From an uncultured Clostridia bacterium (lineage in GTDB: Bacteria; Bacillota; Clostridia; Saccharofermentanales; Saccharofermentanaceae), in assembly GCA_937876985.1 (NCBI GenBank), contig CALEFT010000014.1, positions 1 to 56,049 on the forward strand: a stretch of DNA of 56,049 bases. The letters run 5' to 3'. Position 1 is the first letter of the stretch; the number at the start of each line of letters is the position of its first letter. Of this stretch, positions 32,844 through 42,602 are shown piece by piece. A model generated the notes under the pieces. The model was not told the origin of the DNA and did no database searches. It saw only the letters and a program-made list of their open reading frames with translations. The position numbers were made by a program, and so were the translations under genes.

Positions 32844-35800
32844 TTATTCCTTTACAGGATCAGCACTATATATCTCGAAGAATTTTACCATTATTTCTGA
32901 AGCACGGCGTGCTGAAATATTCTTGGAAATATAATGTATATATGGTTTCCCCAGAGCATTAAGAATTGTCTTCCCATCGAAGTCTGGATGATTTATTACT
33001 GCACCAATTCTATCGAGTGATGGCTTATCTGCGGACTGATAGGTAAACAAAATCTTGTCTGGCTTCACGCTTATCGTCTCGAAGCCGTAGATAGATGCAT
33101 TGTTTCTTACGAAACTAACATTTGCCAGCATCAAGACTTCTACTGGCGCTTCTCCGTAACGGTCTTCTATTTCATCTATGAAGTCATCGTATTGCTTCTT
33201 CGTTGTTATTTCTGCGATGCGTCTATATGCAATCATTCTAGAAGAATTGTCTACGATGTAATCTGCTGGAATGTACATATCGTAATCGAATTCTACCTTC
33301 GCTTCTACCCTTTCTTCGCGCTCATTAAATTCAGCAATTAGCTGCTCATCAATGAGTGTAGAAATGTCCTCTTCTTCGCTATTATTCATAGCATCGTTAG
33401 CGGCATCAGTGGATGCATTTGTAGCCTTGCCATCCTTTGATAGCAAGCCTCTTTCTTCAATGATTTTCCTAATTCGCTTTATTTCTTCATCTAACAAACG
33501 GCAGTATAATTCGTAGCCAATACTATCGAGGTGACCGTGCTGTTCTGCACCAAGAAGATTGCCCGCACCGCGAACCTCGAGATCTCGCATCGCAATTTTT
33601 ATACCGGAGCCAAGCTCTGTAAAATCACGAATTGCAGAAAGTCTCTTCTTCGCATCTGGTGACATGTGCGACTTTTCGTCATAGGTGATGTATGCGTATG
33701 CTTGACGCTCACTTCTTCCAACTCGGCCACGAATCTGATAAAGCTGCGCAAGTCCGAAGCGGTCACCGTTCTCGACAATCATTGTGTTTACGTTTGGCAT
33801 GTCTACGCCAGACTCGATGATAGTCGTACACACGAGGATGTCGGCCTCGCCTGCGATGAAGCAAGAGATTATTCGCTCGAGCTGACTCTCGCTCATTTGT
33901 CCGTGCGCATATACGACACGTGCTCCTGGCATAAGTTCAGATAGCTCGGCTGCCTTCTTGTCAATGTCCTCGGTCCTGTTGTACAAATAGAAAATCTGTC
34001 CCTTACGCGATATCTCACGAAGGCATGCTTGTGTTATGACCTCCGCATCGTAGCCCATAACATAGGTCTGTATTGGTCGTCGGTTGATTGGAGCGTCGTT
34101 AAGCACAGAAATGTCACGGATTCCTGCCATCGACATGTGTAATGTTCTTGGAATTGGCGTAGCGGACAAGGACAACACGTCGATATTGTTACGCATTGTC
34201 TTAATTTGTTCTTTGTGACCTACACCAAAACGCTGCTCCTCGTCGATTACAAGTAGCCCAAGCGAATTAGGAACAACGTCCTTTGACAAGAGACGATGTG
34301 TACCAAAAACTACATCCACCTTGCCCTCGCGAATTTCCTTCAAGGTCTGTTCTATTACCTTCGGAGAAACAAAGCGCGACAAGATTCGAACCTTTATTGG
34401 GAAGTTTCCAATTCTCTCAAGGAAGTTCTCATAATGCTGCTGGACAAGAAGTGTCGTTGGCGCGAGCATAAACGCCTGCCTTCCATTTGTTACGCACTTA
34501 AATATTGCACGGAAAGCAACCTCTGTCTTACCAAAGCCAACATCTCCACAGAGCAAACGGTCCATCGGCGTCTCCGTCTCCATGTCTTTCTTGATGTCGG
34601 CAATTGCGCTGTTTTGGTCATCTGTCTCTACATACGGGAAGGCCTCTTCGAATTCCTTCTGCCACTCGTCATCGGGACCGCACGCCCAACCCTTATTCGC
34701 ACGCCTAACTGCATATAGCGTCACCAAATTAAAAGCAAGCTTCTTAATCGAAGCGCGTGCCCTCGTAACAGACTTGTTCCACTCACCGCTATCAAGGTTA
34801 GATAGCTTCGGCGGCTTATCCTGCGGACCAACATATTTCTGAATTGTCCCGAGCCTGTCCATCGGAAGCATCAGCGTGTGCTCCTTGGCATAAGTAATCT
34901 TCAAGTAGTCCTGCGTCGAACCGCCAATTTTGACTGCAACAAGGCCCTCGTATCGGCCAATTCCGTTCTCGTCATGTACAACGTAATCTCCAGGCTCTAG
35001 ATCTCCGAAGAATGTGATTGCTGCGCCCTTGCTCTTTTTCTTCTTGATTGTCTTTTCGCTTCCGAAAAGGTCCTGCTCGCCAATAACAAGCAGGTGAAGG
35101 TCGTGCATCACAAAGCCACTTGGAAGTGCCTCTTCTATTACCGGAGGCAAAATCACATCCATATCCAAAAGCTGCTCACGAATCTTCTCTATTCTGTTTG
35201 CGCCGGTTGCAATAATTGCGACCTCTAATTGTCCAGACGCGTAATTTCTTGCAATCGTAGAAAGCGCGTTAAGATCTCCGCGATAGCTATCAGAAGCCAT
35301 CGATATTAGTGTATGTAAATTTCCACCTGGTAAGCCATTACCAGAGCTTTTGAGGCAAGACAGGGCAATAGCAGATTTTGTTTTGTCAATTCGCTTTAAT
35401 ACATCTGGGATTTCGAACAATGCCGAAGCAGCAACAATGCTTACTGAACCCATCTCGAATGCAGCCTTGTAACGCGCCATGTAATCGGCAAGATATATGT
35501 CAGCACGCGAGCGAACTTCCATGAGTTCGTCTACGAACACACGGGTCTTCTTGCTATCGAGATAATCGAGAATATTATCGTGCTCTGGATACAGGATATC
35601 TATCCACTTCTCTAGACCTATTGCGCGTGCGCCGCTCTTGATTACTTCGATATCATTTTCTGCGGACTTACGAAGAATTGTGGCTGCCTGCTTTTGCCCA
35701 TTTGCCATTCGCGTCACGGACTCGTCGTTCACTATTCTGTTTATGGCGATGGTGGCGCTTTTCGAGAGAGCCGAAGTAAGCAAAATTTCTCTAGCTGGAC

Positions 35801-36479
35801 CAATCTTTACTGCACGCAAGTTATCCGTAGAGCGCTGATCTTCAATATTGAAGGTGCTAATTCTGTCGACCTCGTCATCGAAGAAACTAATACGAATTGG
35901 CTCAGCCTTATTCGGAGAGAAAATATCAACGATGTCGCCTCGACGCGCGAATTCGCCTGGAAGTTCAACTAAATTTGTGCGCGTATAGCCAAGCTTGATT
36001 AGCCTATCAGAAAGCTCCTCTGGATCGATGATGCCGCCGAGTTCCAAGGAAATGTTATTTGATGTGAAAATTCTCTTCGGAGCCATCTTGTTAAGAAGGG
36101 CACCTGCACAGATTATCGCTGCACCGAAGTCGCCACTAATTAGTCTTGAGATAACGCCAACTCGCTCCATCTCATTATCCTTAGAGCTTGCAACTACGTT
36201 TACGAGCGTCATTTCTCGCGGATAGAGAACAAGCACCTCGCCGTCAATAAATGGACGAAGACCTGCAGAAATTTCTCTCGCTTTAATGGAATCAGGTACG
36301 ACAAAAACAGGCTTTCTTCCCTCTCGACGCGCCAGTGCCGCAGCAACAAATGGCTTAGCCGATTCACAAAAGCCTGTGAGGTTTAGGTGCACTTCAGTTC
36401 TGACGCTTTTGTCGTACACCTCAATTAGTGCCTCATCCCTATTTATTAATCCAAGTAATTCCTTAGCCTTCTCTAACAT
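32844..36479 (-). CDS. mfd: Transcription-repair coupling factor
   Basis: A 1211-residue DNA translocase of full length. N-terminal UvrB-like repeats (about 1-350) have RGDIVDIFSP. A CarD-like RNA-polymerase-interaction domain follows near 480-550 (PGDYVVHDENGIGRYEG). The RecG-like helicase core has Walker A GDVGFGKTE, VIDEEQRFG and SATPIPRT, and the C-terminal TRCF domain starts near 1010. It removes RNA polymerase stalled at DNA lesions and recruits UvrA. It lies downstream of pth (33-nt gap) and upstream of tRNA-Arg. This matches the common Firmicutes order. Confidence 0.97.
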   Translation of the reverse strand: MLEKAKELLGLINRDEALIEVYDKSVRTEVHLNLTGFCESAKPFVAAALARREGRKPVFVVPDSIKAREISAGLRPFIDGEVLVLYPREMTLVNVVASSKDNEMERVGVISRLISGDFGAAIICAGALLNKMAPKRIFTSNNISLELGGIIDPEELSDRLIKLGYTRTNLVELPGEFARRGDIVDIFSPNKAEPIRISFFDDEVDRISTFNIEDQRSTDNLRAVKIGPAREILLTSALSKSATIAINRIVNDESVTRMANGQKQAATILRKSAENDIEVIKSGARAIGLEKWIDILYPEHDNILDYLDSKKTRVFVDELMEVRSRADIYLADYMARYKAAFEMGSVSIVAASALFEIPDVLKRIDKTKSAIALSCLKSSGNGLPGGNLHTLISMASDSYRGDLNALSTIARNYASGQLEVAIIATGANRIEKIREQLLDMDVILPPVIEEALPSGFVMHDLHLLVIGEQDLFGSEKTIKKKKSKGAAITFFGDLEPGDYVVHDENGIGRYEGLVAVKIGGSTQDYLKITYAKEHTLMLPMDRLGTIQKYVGPQDKPPKLSNLDSGEWNKSVTRARASIKKLAFNLVTLYAVRRANKGWACGPDDEWQKEFEEAFPYVETDDQNSAIADIKKDMETETPMDRLLCGDVGFGKTEVAFRAIFKCVTNGRQAFMLAPTTLLVQQHYENFLERIGNFPIKVRILSRFVSPKVIEQTLKEIREGKVDVVFGTHRLLSKDVVPNSLGLLVIDEEQRFGVGHKEQIKTMRNNIDVLSLSATPIPRTLHMSMAGIRDISVLNDAPINRRPIQTYVMGYDAEVITQACLREISRKGQIFYLYNRTEDIDKKAAELSELMPGARVVYAHGQMSESQLERIISCFIAGEADILVCTTIIESGVDMPNVNTMIVENGDRFGLAQLYQIRGRVGRSERQAYAYITYDEKSHMSPDAKKRLSAIRDFTELGSGIKIAMRDLEVRGAGNLLGAEQHGHLDSIGYELYCRLLDEEIKRIRKIIEERGLLSKDGKATNASTDAANDAMNNSEEEDISTLIDEQLIAEFNEREERVEAKVEFDYDMYIPADYIVDNSSRMIAYRRIAEITTKKQYDDFIDEIEDRYGEAPVEVLMLANVSFVRNNASIYGFETISVKPDKILFTYQSADKPSLDRIGAVINHPDFDGKTILNALGKPYIHYISKNISARRASEIMVKFFEIYSADPVKE

Positions 36480-36512
36480 CCAACCTTCTATTTCTCTGCT
36501 ATTTGCTTCTTA

Positions 36513-37064
36513 TTATTTGTTTCCAATTTCCTGTCTTTTGCCTGCGATAATTTCTTCAATAGCAACCGCACCTAATCCAAAAGCATCAAACATCGCATTT
36601 TTCTTGTCATCACTAATATCAGCAAGCACGAAGTCTACCAAATTCCAATTCTCTGGGACTGGTCCACAACCAATTCTTACTCGTGGAAAATCGCTTGTTC
36701 CAATACAAGAAATTACTGAACGCATACCGTTATGTGTGCCAGCGCTGCCCTTCGCACGAACACGGATTTGTCCAACTGCAATATCAATATCATCATAGGT
36801 TACGATGAGATTTTCTGGCTTAATCTTAAAGAACTTCATCGCCTCTATTACAGACTCACCAGAATTATTCATATATGTCTCTGGACGCAAAATAATAACA
36901 TCCTCGCCACTAATTTTACCCTTACCGTAGACACCCTTAAACTTACTCTTGTTCACCTTGATGCCGTTACGCTGAGCTAATACCTCTGATGTCAAATATC
37001 CACAATTATGCCAGTTGAAAGTATATTTCTTTCCTGGATTTCCTAATCCAACAACTAACCACAT
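36513..37064 (-). CDS. pth: Peptidyl-tRNA hydrolase
   Basis: A 183-residue enzyme that frees peptides from drop-off peptidyl-tRNA. VGLGNPGKKY (residues 4-13) with Asn10-type residue, the catalytic His in NWHNCGY (about 20), PETYMNNSGE near 64, DDIDI near 95 and GSAGTHNGMRS near 115 are the Pth signatures. Start and size are standard. It follows glmU by 3 nt and precedes mfd, in one likely operon. Confidence 0.96.
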   Translation of the reverse strand: MWLVVGLGNPGKKYTFNWHNCGYLTSEVLAQRNGIKVNKSKFKGVYGKGKISGEDVIILRPETYMNNSGESVIEAMKFFKIKPENLIVTYDDIDIAVGQIRVRAKGSAGTHNGMRSVISCIGTSDFPRVRIGCGPVPENWNLVDFVLADISDDKKNAMFDAFGLGAVAIEEIIAGKRQEIGNK

Positions 37065-37067
37065 AAA

Positions 37068-38471
37068 CTAGATTCTCTTTCTGTCGAGCTGAATAAAGTT
37101 CGAGCCACGAAGTCTGTTCTTACGTGCAACCCATTCTTCCTTAACTACCTGCTTAGATCTTCCGATAGCTAGTCCAAGTGGCGGAACATCATTAGTAATA
37201 GTGGATCCAGCAGCAATATAACTATCCTTACCAAGAACTACTGTCGATACGATATTTGAATTACCACCGATAAATACATTATCTTCAATAACACAGCCAG
37301 CCTTATCCTGTCCATCGTAGTTACAAGTAACTGTTCCACAACCAAAGTTAACATTCTTGCCTACAGTAGAGTCACCGATATATGTAAGGTGTCTTGCACG
37401 TGTATAATCGTCGATAGTAGAATTCTTGACTTCTACATATGCACCAATCGTAACGTGATCTCTTAGTACTGTATCTGGTCTAATGTGTGAGAATGGTCCA
37501 ATACGACAATCCTCTCCAATAATGCATTCCGATGCGATAGAGCTATCGATTTCTGTTCCATCTCCAACCTGTACGCTATCTAATCTCGTATTCTCTCCAA
37601 TTACGCAATCCTCACCAATTACTGTATTTCCAGTAAGTGTGCATCCAGGAAGAATAATTGTGTCTCTACCAATTTCTACTCCGGAATGAATCCATGTATT
37701 ACTGTCATCAACAATCTGTACGCCTCTATCTAGGTGCTTACGAATAATTCTCTTGTTGATAATCTTCGACGCTTCCATAAGCTGGAATCTATCGTTTACT
37801 CCACGTGTGTCATCAAAATCACAAACACATGCACCTACACGATATCCATCATTAATCAAAATCTCGATAGTATCTGTTAGATAATATTCGTTCTGTGCAT
37901 TTGCAGAACTGATTCTACCAAGTGCAGATAGAAGAAGGCTTGTCTTGAACACATACATCGAAGAATTGATCTCGTCAATCTCTAGTTCCTTAGAGGATGC
38001 ATCTCTATGCTCGACAATCTTAAGAACATCGCCTGTTCCGCCCCTCACGATTCTTCCGTAGCCAGTAGCATCTGGCGCAATCGCAGTAATAAGCACTGCC
38101 GCAAACTCATCCGTCGCAGCCATATCAAGAGCGCTCTGAATTGTCTTCGCACTAACCATCGGAGAATCTCCTGGAAGAACAATTGTATATCCGTCTCTGC
38201 CCTCCAAGAAAGGTGCCGCCTGCATAACAGCGTGACCTGTTCCGAGTCTTTGCTCCTGAATAACGTAAGCTACATTCTCTCCAAGAACCTGTCGAATCTG
38301 CTCTTGCCTATCACCTACAATATAAACCTGCTCCATGCATCCAACATCACACAAAGCATCTGATACCCACTTAATAATTGGCTTGCCAGCAACCTGATGT
38401 ACCACCTTAGAATTCTTAGAATTCATTCTCTTGCCATCACCTGCGGCCATAACTACAGCACAAATTTCCAT
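37068..38471 (-). CDS. glmU: Bifunctional UDP-GlcNAc pyrophosphorylase / GlcN-1-P acetyltransferase
   Basis: A 467-residue protein. The start MEICAVVMAAGDGKRM at 38471 is taken because AAGGAG lies just upstream and the LxxGxGxxM loop is then at the N-terminus. The uridylyltransferase half has QEQRLGTGHAV and GDSPMV. The left-handed beta-helix acetyltransferase half runs from about 250 with hexapeptide repeats and the active-site segment RARHLTYIGDS. It makes UDP-GlcNAc for peptidoglycan and teichoic acids. It leads the glmU-pth-mfd cluster; the prs gene often found between glmU and pth is absent. Confidence 0.96.
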   Translation of the reverse strand: MEICAVVMAAGDGKRMNSKNSKVVHQVAGKPIIKWVSDALCDVGCMEQVYIVGDRQEQIRQVLGENVAYVIQEQRLGTGHAVMQAAPFLEGRDGYTIVLPGDSPMVSAKTIQSALDMAATDEFAAVLITAIAPDATGYGRIVRGGTGDVLKIVEHRDASSKELEIDEINSSMYVFKTSLLLSALGRISSANAQNEYYLTDTIEILINDGYRVGACVCDFDDTRGVNDRFQLMEASKIINKRIIRKHLDRGVQIVDDSNTWIHSGVEIGRDTIILPGCTLTGNTVIGEDCVIGENTRLDSVQVGDGTEIDSSIASECIIGEDCRIGPFSHIRPDTVLRDHVTIGAYVEVKNSTIDDYTRARHLTYIGDSTVGKNVNFGCGTVTCNYDGQDKAGCVIEDNVFIGGNSNIVSTVVLGKDSYIAAGSTITNDVPPLGLAIGRSKQVVKEEWVARKNRLRGSNFIQLDRKRI

Positions 38472-38643
38472 TCCCTGCTCCTTCTCATGCACAAAAATAC
38501 CGGCGACTTGAAGACTTCTCGCATCGCCAAAACTGCACATACAATTATTAATAACCTTCTCTAATTATAAACTCTTTCCTAGAATATATCCACCTCGAAA
38601 AGCAATGCTTAACAACACATTCACAACATTCCAAATATCAAAA

Positions 38644-39825
38644 TCACATCTGTGAAAGCATAAGGATAGTATGTGTCAACATACGTGAATCAAGTGGATT
38701 CTTAAAAGAATAATTCTTCGCCATTCGTTCTACCTCATTAACGATAGAGGCTACGTCGTCGCGAGCAATCGAGCACGCCATCTTAGGAAGCTTGAGCTTC
38801 TCTAGTATTCTTCGAATATTATCTACAAAAACCTGTGCAGCAGAAGCGGTATCAAGACTAGCTGAACAGAAATGCGCTGCTCTCGCAAGCTCTGCAAAAT
38901 CATCCTGATAATCTCTCATCTGAGCAGATAAAACTAATGGCAGCACAGTCGCAAAACCAGTTCCATGAGCCACACCGTATTTGGAAATTAGCGCATGCTC
39001 AATCATGTGTGCATAACCAAGGCCAGACTTCCTTGAAGAAAGTCCCGCATAAAAACTCATTACTCCAATCTGATTACGGACAATGGCGTCTGTCGGATTC
39101 GAGGCAAGCTTCTCCAAATTCTTAATCGCACTAGTAATCGCAATCTTCGAACTCGCACGATATTCTGGGAAAGAAAGCGACAGCGGATGAATATAAGACT
39201 CAATCGCAATCGAAAGTGCCTCAACCGCACTAGTCATGGATATTTCTAGCGCACCCCTGCTCGAAAACTCTGCGTCATAAACCACAATATGTGGTGTCAA
39301 AAATGGTGAATACACATTCACCCATTGATGCTTGTCTGGGATATAGAATTCTGCAGATGACGTTGTCGCTGCCACAGAATTCTCTGTACAAATGCAAATA
39401 ACAGTCGGAATATCGTTCTTTATCTTATTTACGCCTGACATCTGCTGCAAAGTACTATCCGGATTATTAACCATCGCACCAACAAGCTTAGCACAATCAA
39501 TCTCACTCATGCCTCCGACTGCAATAATCGTATCGCAATTATATTCATGACAAATCTTAGCCGCACCCTCAATATCCCCAGCAACAAGAATATTTCCTGT
39601 CTGACAATAAATAAAAACTCGATAATGCTCTGACAGAAGCTTGTCGACCATCTTCTCAAAAGGACGAAGCTTACGAACAGCATTATCACACACTACAAGA
39701 AGTCGACGAGAACCACGTTCCGTCAATTCCTCGATTATCGAATCAACAGCCTTGTTCTCAATATAAACCTTCTGTGGGTCAACATTTGTCTTCGTCGCAT
39801 AACGTACAAAACTTCTCTTCGCCAT
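38644..39825 (-). CDS. Iron-containing alcohol dehydrogenase family protein with altered metal ligands
   Basis: A 393-residue protein of the Fe-ADH fold. The N-terminal nucleotide domain has VGGMSEIDCAKL near 103-113, where GGGS is normal. The second ligand block reads SAVEALSIAIESY: the usual Asp is Glu202 and the usual His is Ile206. The last two metal His are kept (about His277 in the EHAL segment and His287 in VAHG). The TTAGTGSE-type segment is also degenerate (ENSVAATTSSAE). Metal binding and dehydrogenase activity are doubtful. It is divergent from a GH31 gene that has also lost catalytic residues. No family function can be assumed. Confidence 0.82.
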   Translation of the reverse strand: MAKRSFVRYATKTNVDPQKVYIENKAVDSIIEELTERGSRRLLVVCDNAVRKLRPFEKMVDKLLSEHYRVFIYCQTGNILVAGDIEGAAKICHEYNCDTIIAVGGMSEIDCAKLVGAMVNNPDSTLQQMSGVNKIKNDIPTVICICTENSVAATTSSAEFYIPDKHQWVNVYSPFLTPHIVVYDAEFSSRGALEISMTSAVEALSIAIESYIHPLSLSFPEYRASSKIAITSAIKNLEKLASNPTDAIVRNQIGVMSFYAGLSSRKSGLGYAHMIEHALISKYGVAHGTGFATVLPLVLSAQMRDYQDDFAELARAAHFCSASLDTASAAQVFVDNIRRILEKLKLPKMACSIARDDVASIVNEVERMAKNYSFKNPLDSRMLTHTILMLSQM

Positions 39826-40029
39826 CAGCCTTCTCCTGCTAGTTTATTAATTCGTCGAATTCTCTTCTTGTCACAATACAAGCTACTAGTAATTTATATT
39901 ACAATTCAAAGTCATTCCTATTATAACACCATTCTACCCTATCTCAAAAGCACTCCCTTCGGTTATAATCGAAATATCTATTTTACAAAATTCATAGAAA
40001 CTACATGAATGAACGGAGGGATTTATATC

Positions 40030-42342
40030 ATGAGTAGGCTAGTAAAGAAACCTGGACAAATCACAGGCGTAGGTTTCAACAACAATTGTTTGACACTTAT
40101 CACAAGTGTAGTAGACGCGAAATCAGGAAATCCTGTTAACGGACAGATGTGCATCGAGCTATCTCCTGCAAGCAGCAGAGCAATCAAAGTTCACATCACA
40201 AACCACAAGAAGTCACGTCATCAAATTCCATATTTTGCAAACTTCAAAAGCAACCAAAACTGCACAATCGAAGAGAATGAGGACTTCATCATTTTCAAGC
40301 TTGGCGCAATGGAAGCTTATATTAATAAAGGAGAGATTTTCGGAATCGAGTACAAATACAAGGGCGAGCTTCTTACTTCCTCTAGCCTAGCAAATGGAGG
40401 CAGCGTTTGCTATGACCGCGGCTCTAGAAGACTTGTTACAAACGAATCCTTGTCACTTGAGGCAGACGAGATGCTCTACGGCTTCGGCGACAACGGCGCT
40501 GGCATCACAGTAAACGGAATGACTAAGTACACGGCAGCTTCTGGTAGCAACAAGGTGAACATTCCTTTCTATATGTCTTCCAGAAAGTACGGCGTCTTTG
40601 TAAACACTGACGCGCCAGTAGACTTCTTCTTCGGAACAAAAATTCACTCCCACGTAACCTTCGCGACAAACGAAGAGGAGCTCGAATACATCATCATGGC
40701 AGACGACGACCTCGCAGGCGTTTTAAATTCTTTCGCGAAAATCACAGGCCAGCCAAATATTATCCCATCTTGGACACTTGGCACATCCATCAAGCTTTCT
40801 GATGACTTCACTATCACTGACAACGACATCATCAATTTTGTGGATAGCCTCGCAGACAAGGGCCTACCAATTCGAGAATTGTGGCTCGGGAATTCATGGC
40901 TCCCGGCAAACGACATCTCCGCGAATAACTTCGACAGCACTCGTTTCCCAGATGCAGCAGCATTCATCCGCAAGCTACACGAGAGAAACATTCGTGTCGG
41001 TATCACTGTAAATCCATTCATCCTTCAGTACGGAATGTACTTTAACGAGACAATGGAGGCAAACTATCTTCTAAACACAGCAAAAGACGAGATTTATTGC
41101 GAAGATACATCTTGGGGCTCTACATATATTTTGGATATGACACATCTTGGAGCTCGTAACTGGATGCAGCAGCATGTTGACCTTATTGCGAAGTGCGGCG
41201 TGGACTTTTTCGAGAGCGGCTTCGACTACGATTTCCTAGTAAAAGGCGCAGGCCAAGAGGACTTCAAGTTCGCTGGCACTGACAACAGCAAGGAAGCAAT
41301 CAACGTATTTGCGCGTTACTTCAACGAGATTTTGTATGCAGCAAGTGCGAACAACCGCGGCAGCGCGAATGCTATCGTGATGACTACGGACGCAACCTGC
41401 TCCGACCAGACACGCGCTTTTGTGAACGTCTCAACAAAAAACACAAGCTTCGGTCAGCTCGCATCCTCACTACGAAGCAGCCTTAACCTCGCTATGTCTG
41501 GCTTCGACTTTGTGAACATCGACATCCCAGTGTTTAACTACCAGTCACAAGATTCAAGTGTCCTCAACACTTTCCTTCGTTGGGTAGAGGCTTGCTCCTT
41601 TACAACACACTATAGAATCGAGTGTGGAATCAAGACTAACAGCATCGAGATGCTCAGCGCTGATGCTTTTGAGAAGATGAAGCTTTTCGCTAGAATCAGA
41701 AGCTCACTTGTACCACAAATCTATGCGGCTTGCGGCGAGTCAGTTACAACTGGTCTACCATCCATGCGCACACTCGCGCTCGAATACAATGCTGACTTTA
41801 CTTCCAGGCACATCGACAGACAGTATATGCTCGGCTCTAACCTCATGATCGCGCCAGTAACCTGCGGAAACGACACAGTTCAGTATTTCGTGCCAGCTGG
41901 TCGTTGGACAAACCTTCTCACAAGAGAAGTAGTACAGGGCCCAACCTTCAAGAAGTCCAAAATGAACATAGACGCAATCCCAGTTCTCGTTCGTCCAAAC
42001 TCTATCATCGCGACAGCTGCAGAAACTGGAAACCAAATGTCCGCAATAAGCTCGGCGCCAGAGACAATGAACAACCTTACATTTACTTGTTTCGAGCTAG
42101 CAAACGGCACACCTGCTGTACTTGAAGTATTCAGCAACGACGGAACTCATACAGGAGTAATCTCAGTCCTTCGCGAAAATAACAAGATCACAGTACAAAC
42201 TGATGGATTTACTGGAGCAAAGCGCATCGCTCTTAACGGAATCACTTCCGTTGTTTCAGTTTCCGAATCCATTCCAGAGATGGCCGACTGGGGTACAACA
42301 ATCGAATTCAATTCAAAGAATCTCGTGATTCAATTACAGTAA
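40030..42342 (+). CDS. GH31 family glycosidase-like protein lacking catalytic acids
   Basis: A 770-residue protein with the GH31 layout: N-terminal beta domain, (beta/alpha)8 barrel from about 240 to 600, C-terminal beta domains. ATG at 40030 has GGAGGG 9 nt upstream. Key positions are changed compared with E. coli YicI. The nucleophile block KTDFGE reads ESGFDY, putting Gly397 at the Asp. The acid/base block around WGGD reads NVST, putting Thr469 at the Asp. WLD near 287 reads WLG. It therefore probably cannot work as a normal alpha-glycosidase. It has no signal peptide. It may bind sugars, regulate or use another mechanism. Confidence 0.82.
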   Translation: MSRLVKKPGQITGVGFNNNCLTLITSVVDAKSGNPVNGQMCIELSPASSRAIKVHITNHKKSRHQIPYFANFKSNQNCTIEENEDFIIFKLGAMEAYINKGEIFGIEYKYKGELLTSSSLANGGSVCYDRGSRRLVTNESLSLEADEMLYGFGDNGAGITVNGMTKYTAASGSNKVNIPFYMSSRKYGVFVNTDAPVDFFFGTKIHSHVTFATNEEELEYIIMADDDLAGVLNSFAKITGQPNIIPSWTLGTSIKLSDDFTITDNDIINFVDSLADKGLPIRELWLGNSWLPANDISANNFDSTRFPDAAAFIRKLHERNIRVGITVNPFILQYGMYFNETMEANYLLNTAKDEIYCEDTSWGSTYILDMTHLGARNWMQQHVDLIAKCGVDFFESGFDYDFLVKGAGQEDFKFAGTDNSKEAINVFARYFNEILYAASANNRGSANAIVMTTDATCSDQTRAFVNVSTKNTSFGQLASSLRSSLNLAMSGFDFVNIDIPVFNYQSQDSSVLNTFLRWVEACSFTTHYRIECGIKTNSIEMLSADAFEKMKLFARIRSSLVPQIYAACGESVTTGLPSMRTLALEYNADFTSRHIDRQYMLGSNLMIAPVTCGNDTVQYFVPAGRWTNLLTREVVQGPTFKKSKMNIDAIPVLVRPNSIIATAAETGNQMSAISSAPETMNNLTFTCFELANGTPAVLEVFSNDGTHTGVISVLRENNKITVQTDGFTGAKRIALNGITSVVSVSESIPEMADWGTTIEFNSKNLVIQLQ

Positions 42343-42383
42343 TTGAGCTTCGGTTAGTTTTGAAAGCATTTATATTCAACATA

Positions 42384-42417
42384 AATAGGAGGCGCTTCGC
42401 AGGAGTCGCCTCCTATT
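42384..42417 (+). terminator. Terminator-like hairpin after the GH31-like gene
   Basis: AATAGGAGGCG (42384-42394) pairs exactly with CGCCTCCTATT (42407-42417), an 11-bp stem with a 12-nt loop. The T run after it is weak (ACTTTATTCTT). Confidence 0.65.
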
Positions 42418-42504
42418 ACTTTATTCTTCGAGTTCTTCTGGAGATTACGAAATGTGCACAAAAGCTATTGTCAGTAATAAGAACTTTACGATACTTGGAG
42501 AAAT

Positions 42505-42580
42505 TAGATTTGTTGACAGGGCTTCCGTCAACAGTTTTGTCAACAAAAATGGGCTAATCTGTTGACAGATTTGTTGACAA
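42505..42580 (+). repeat. Cluster of TTGTTGACAA / TTGTCAACAA inverted repeats
   Basis: Within 76 bases lie TGTTGAC (42511-42517) with its exact complement GTCAACA (42527-42533), TTGTCAACAA (42537-42546), TGTTGACA (42560-42567) and TTGTTGACAA (42571-42580). The 15-mer TTAGATTTGTTGACA at 42504-42518 recurs as its complement at 59-73. The cluster is in the gap between converging genes. Role unknown. Confidence 0.6.
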
Positions 42581-42602
42581 GGGCTTATGTCCGCAGGCTC
42601 CA

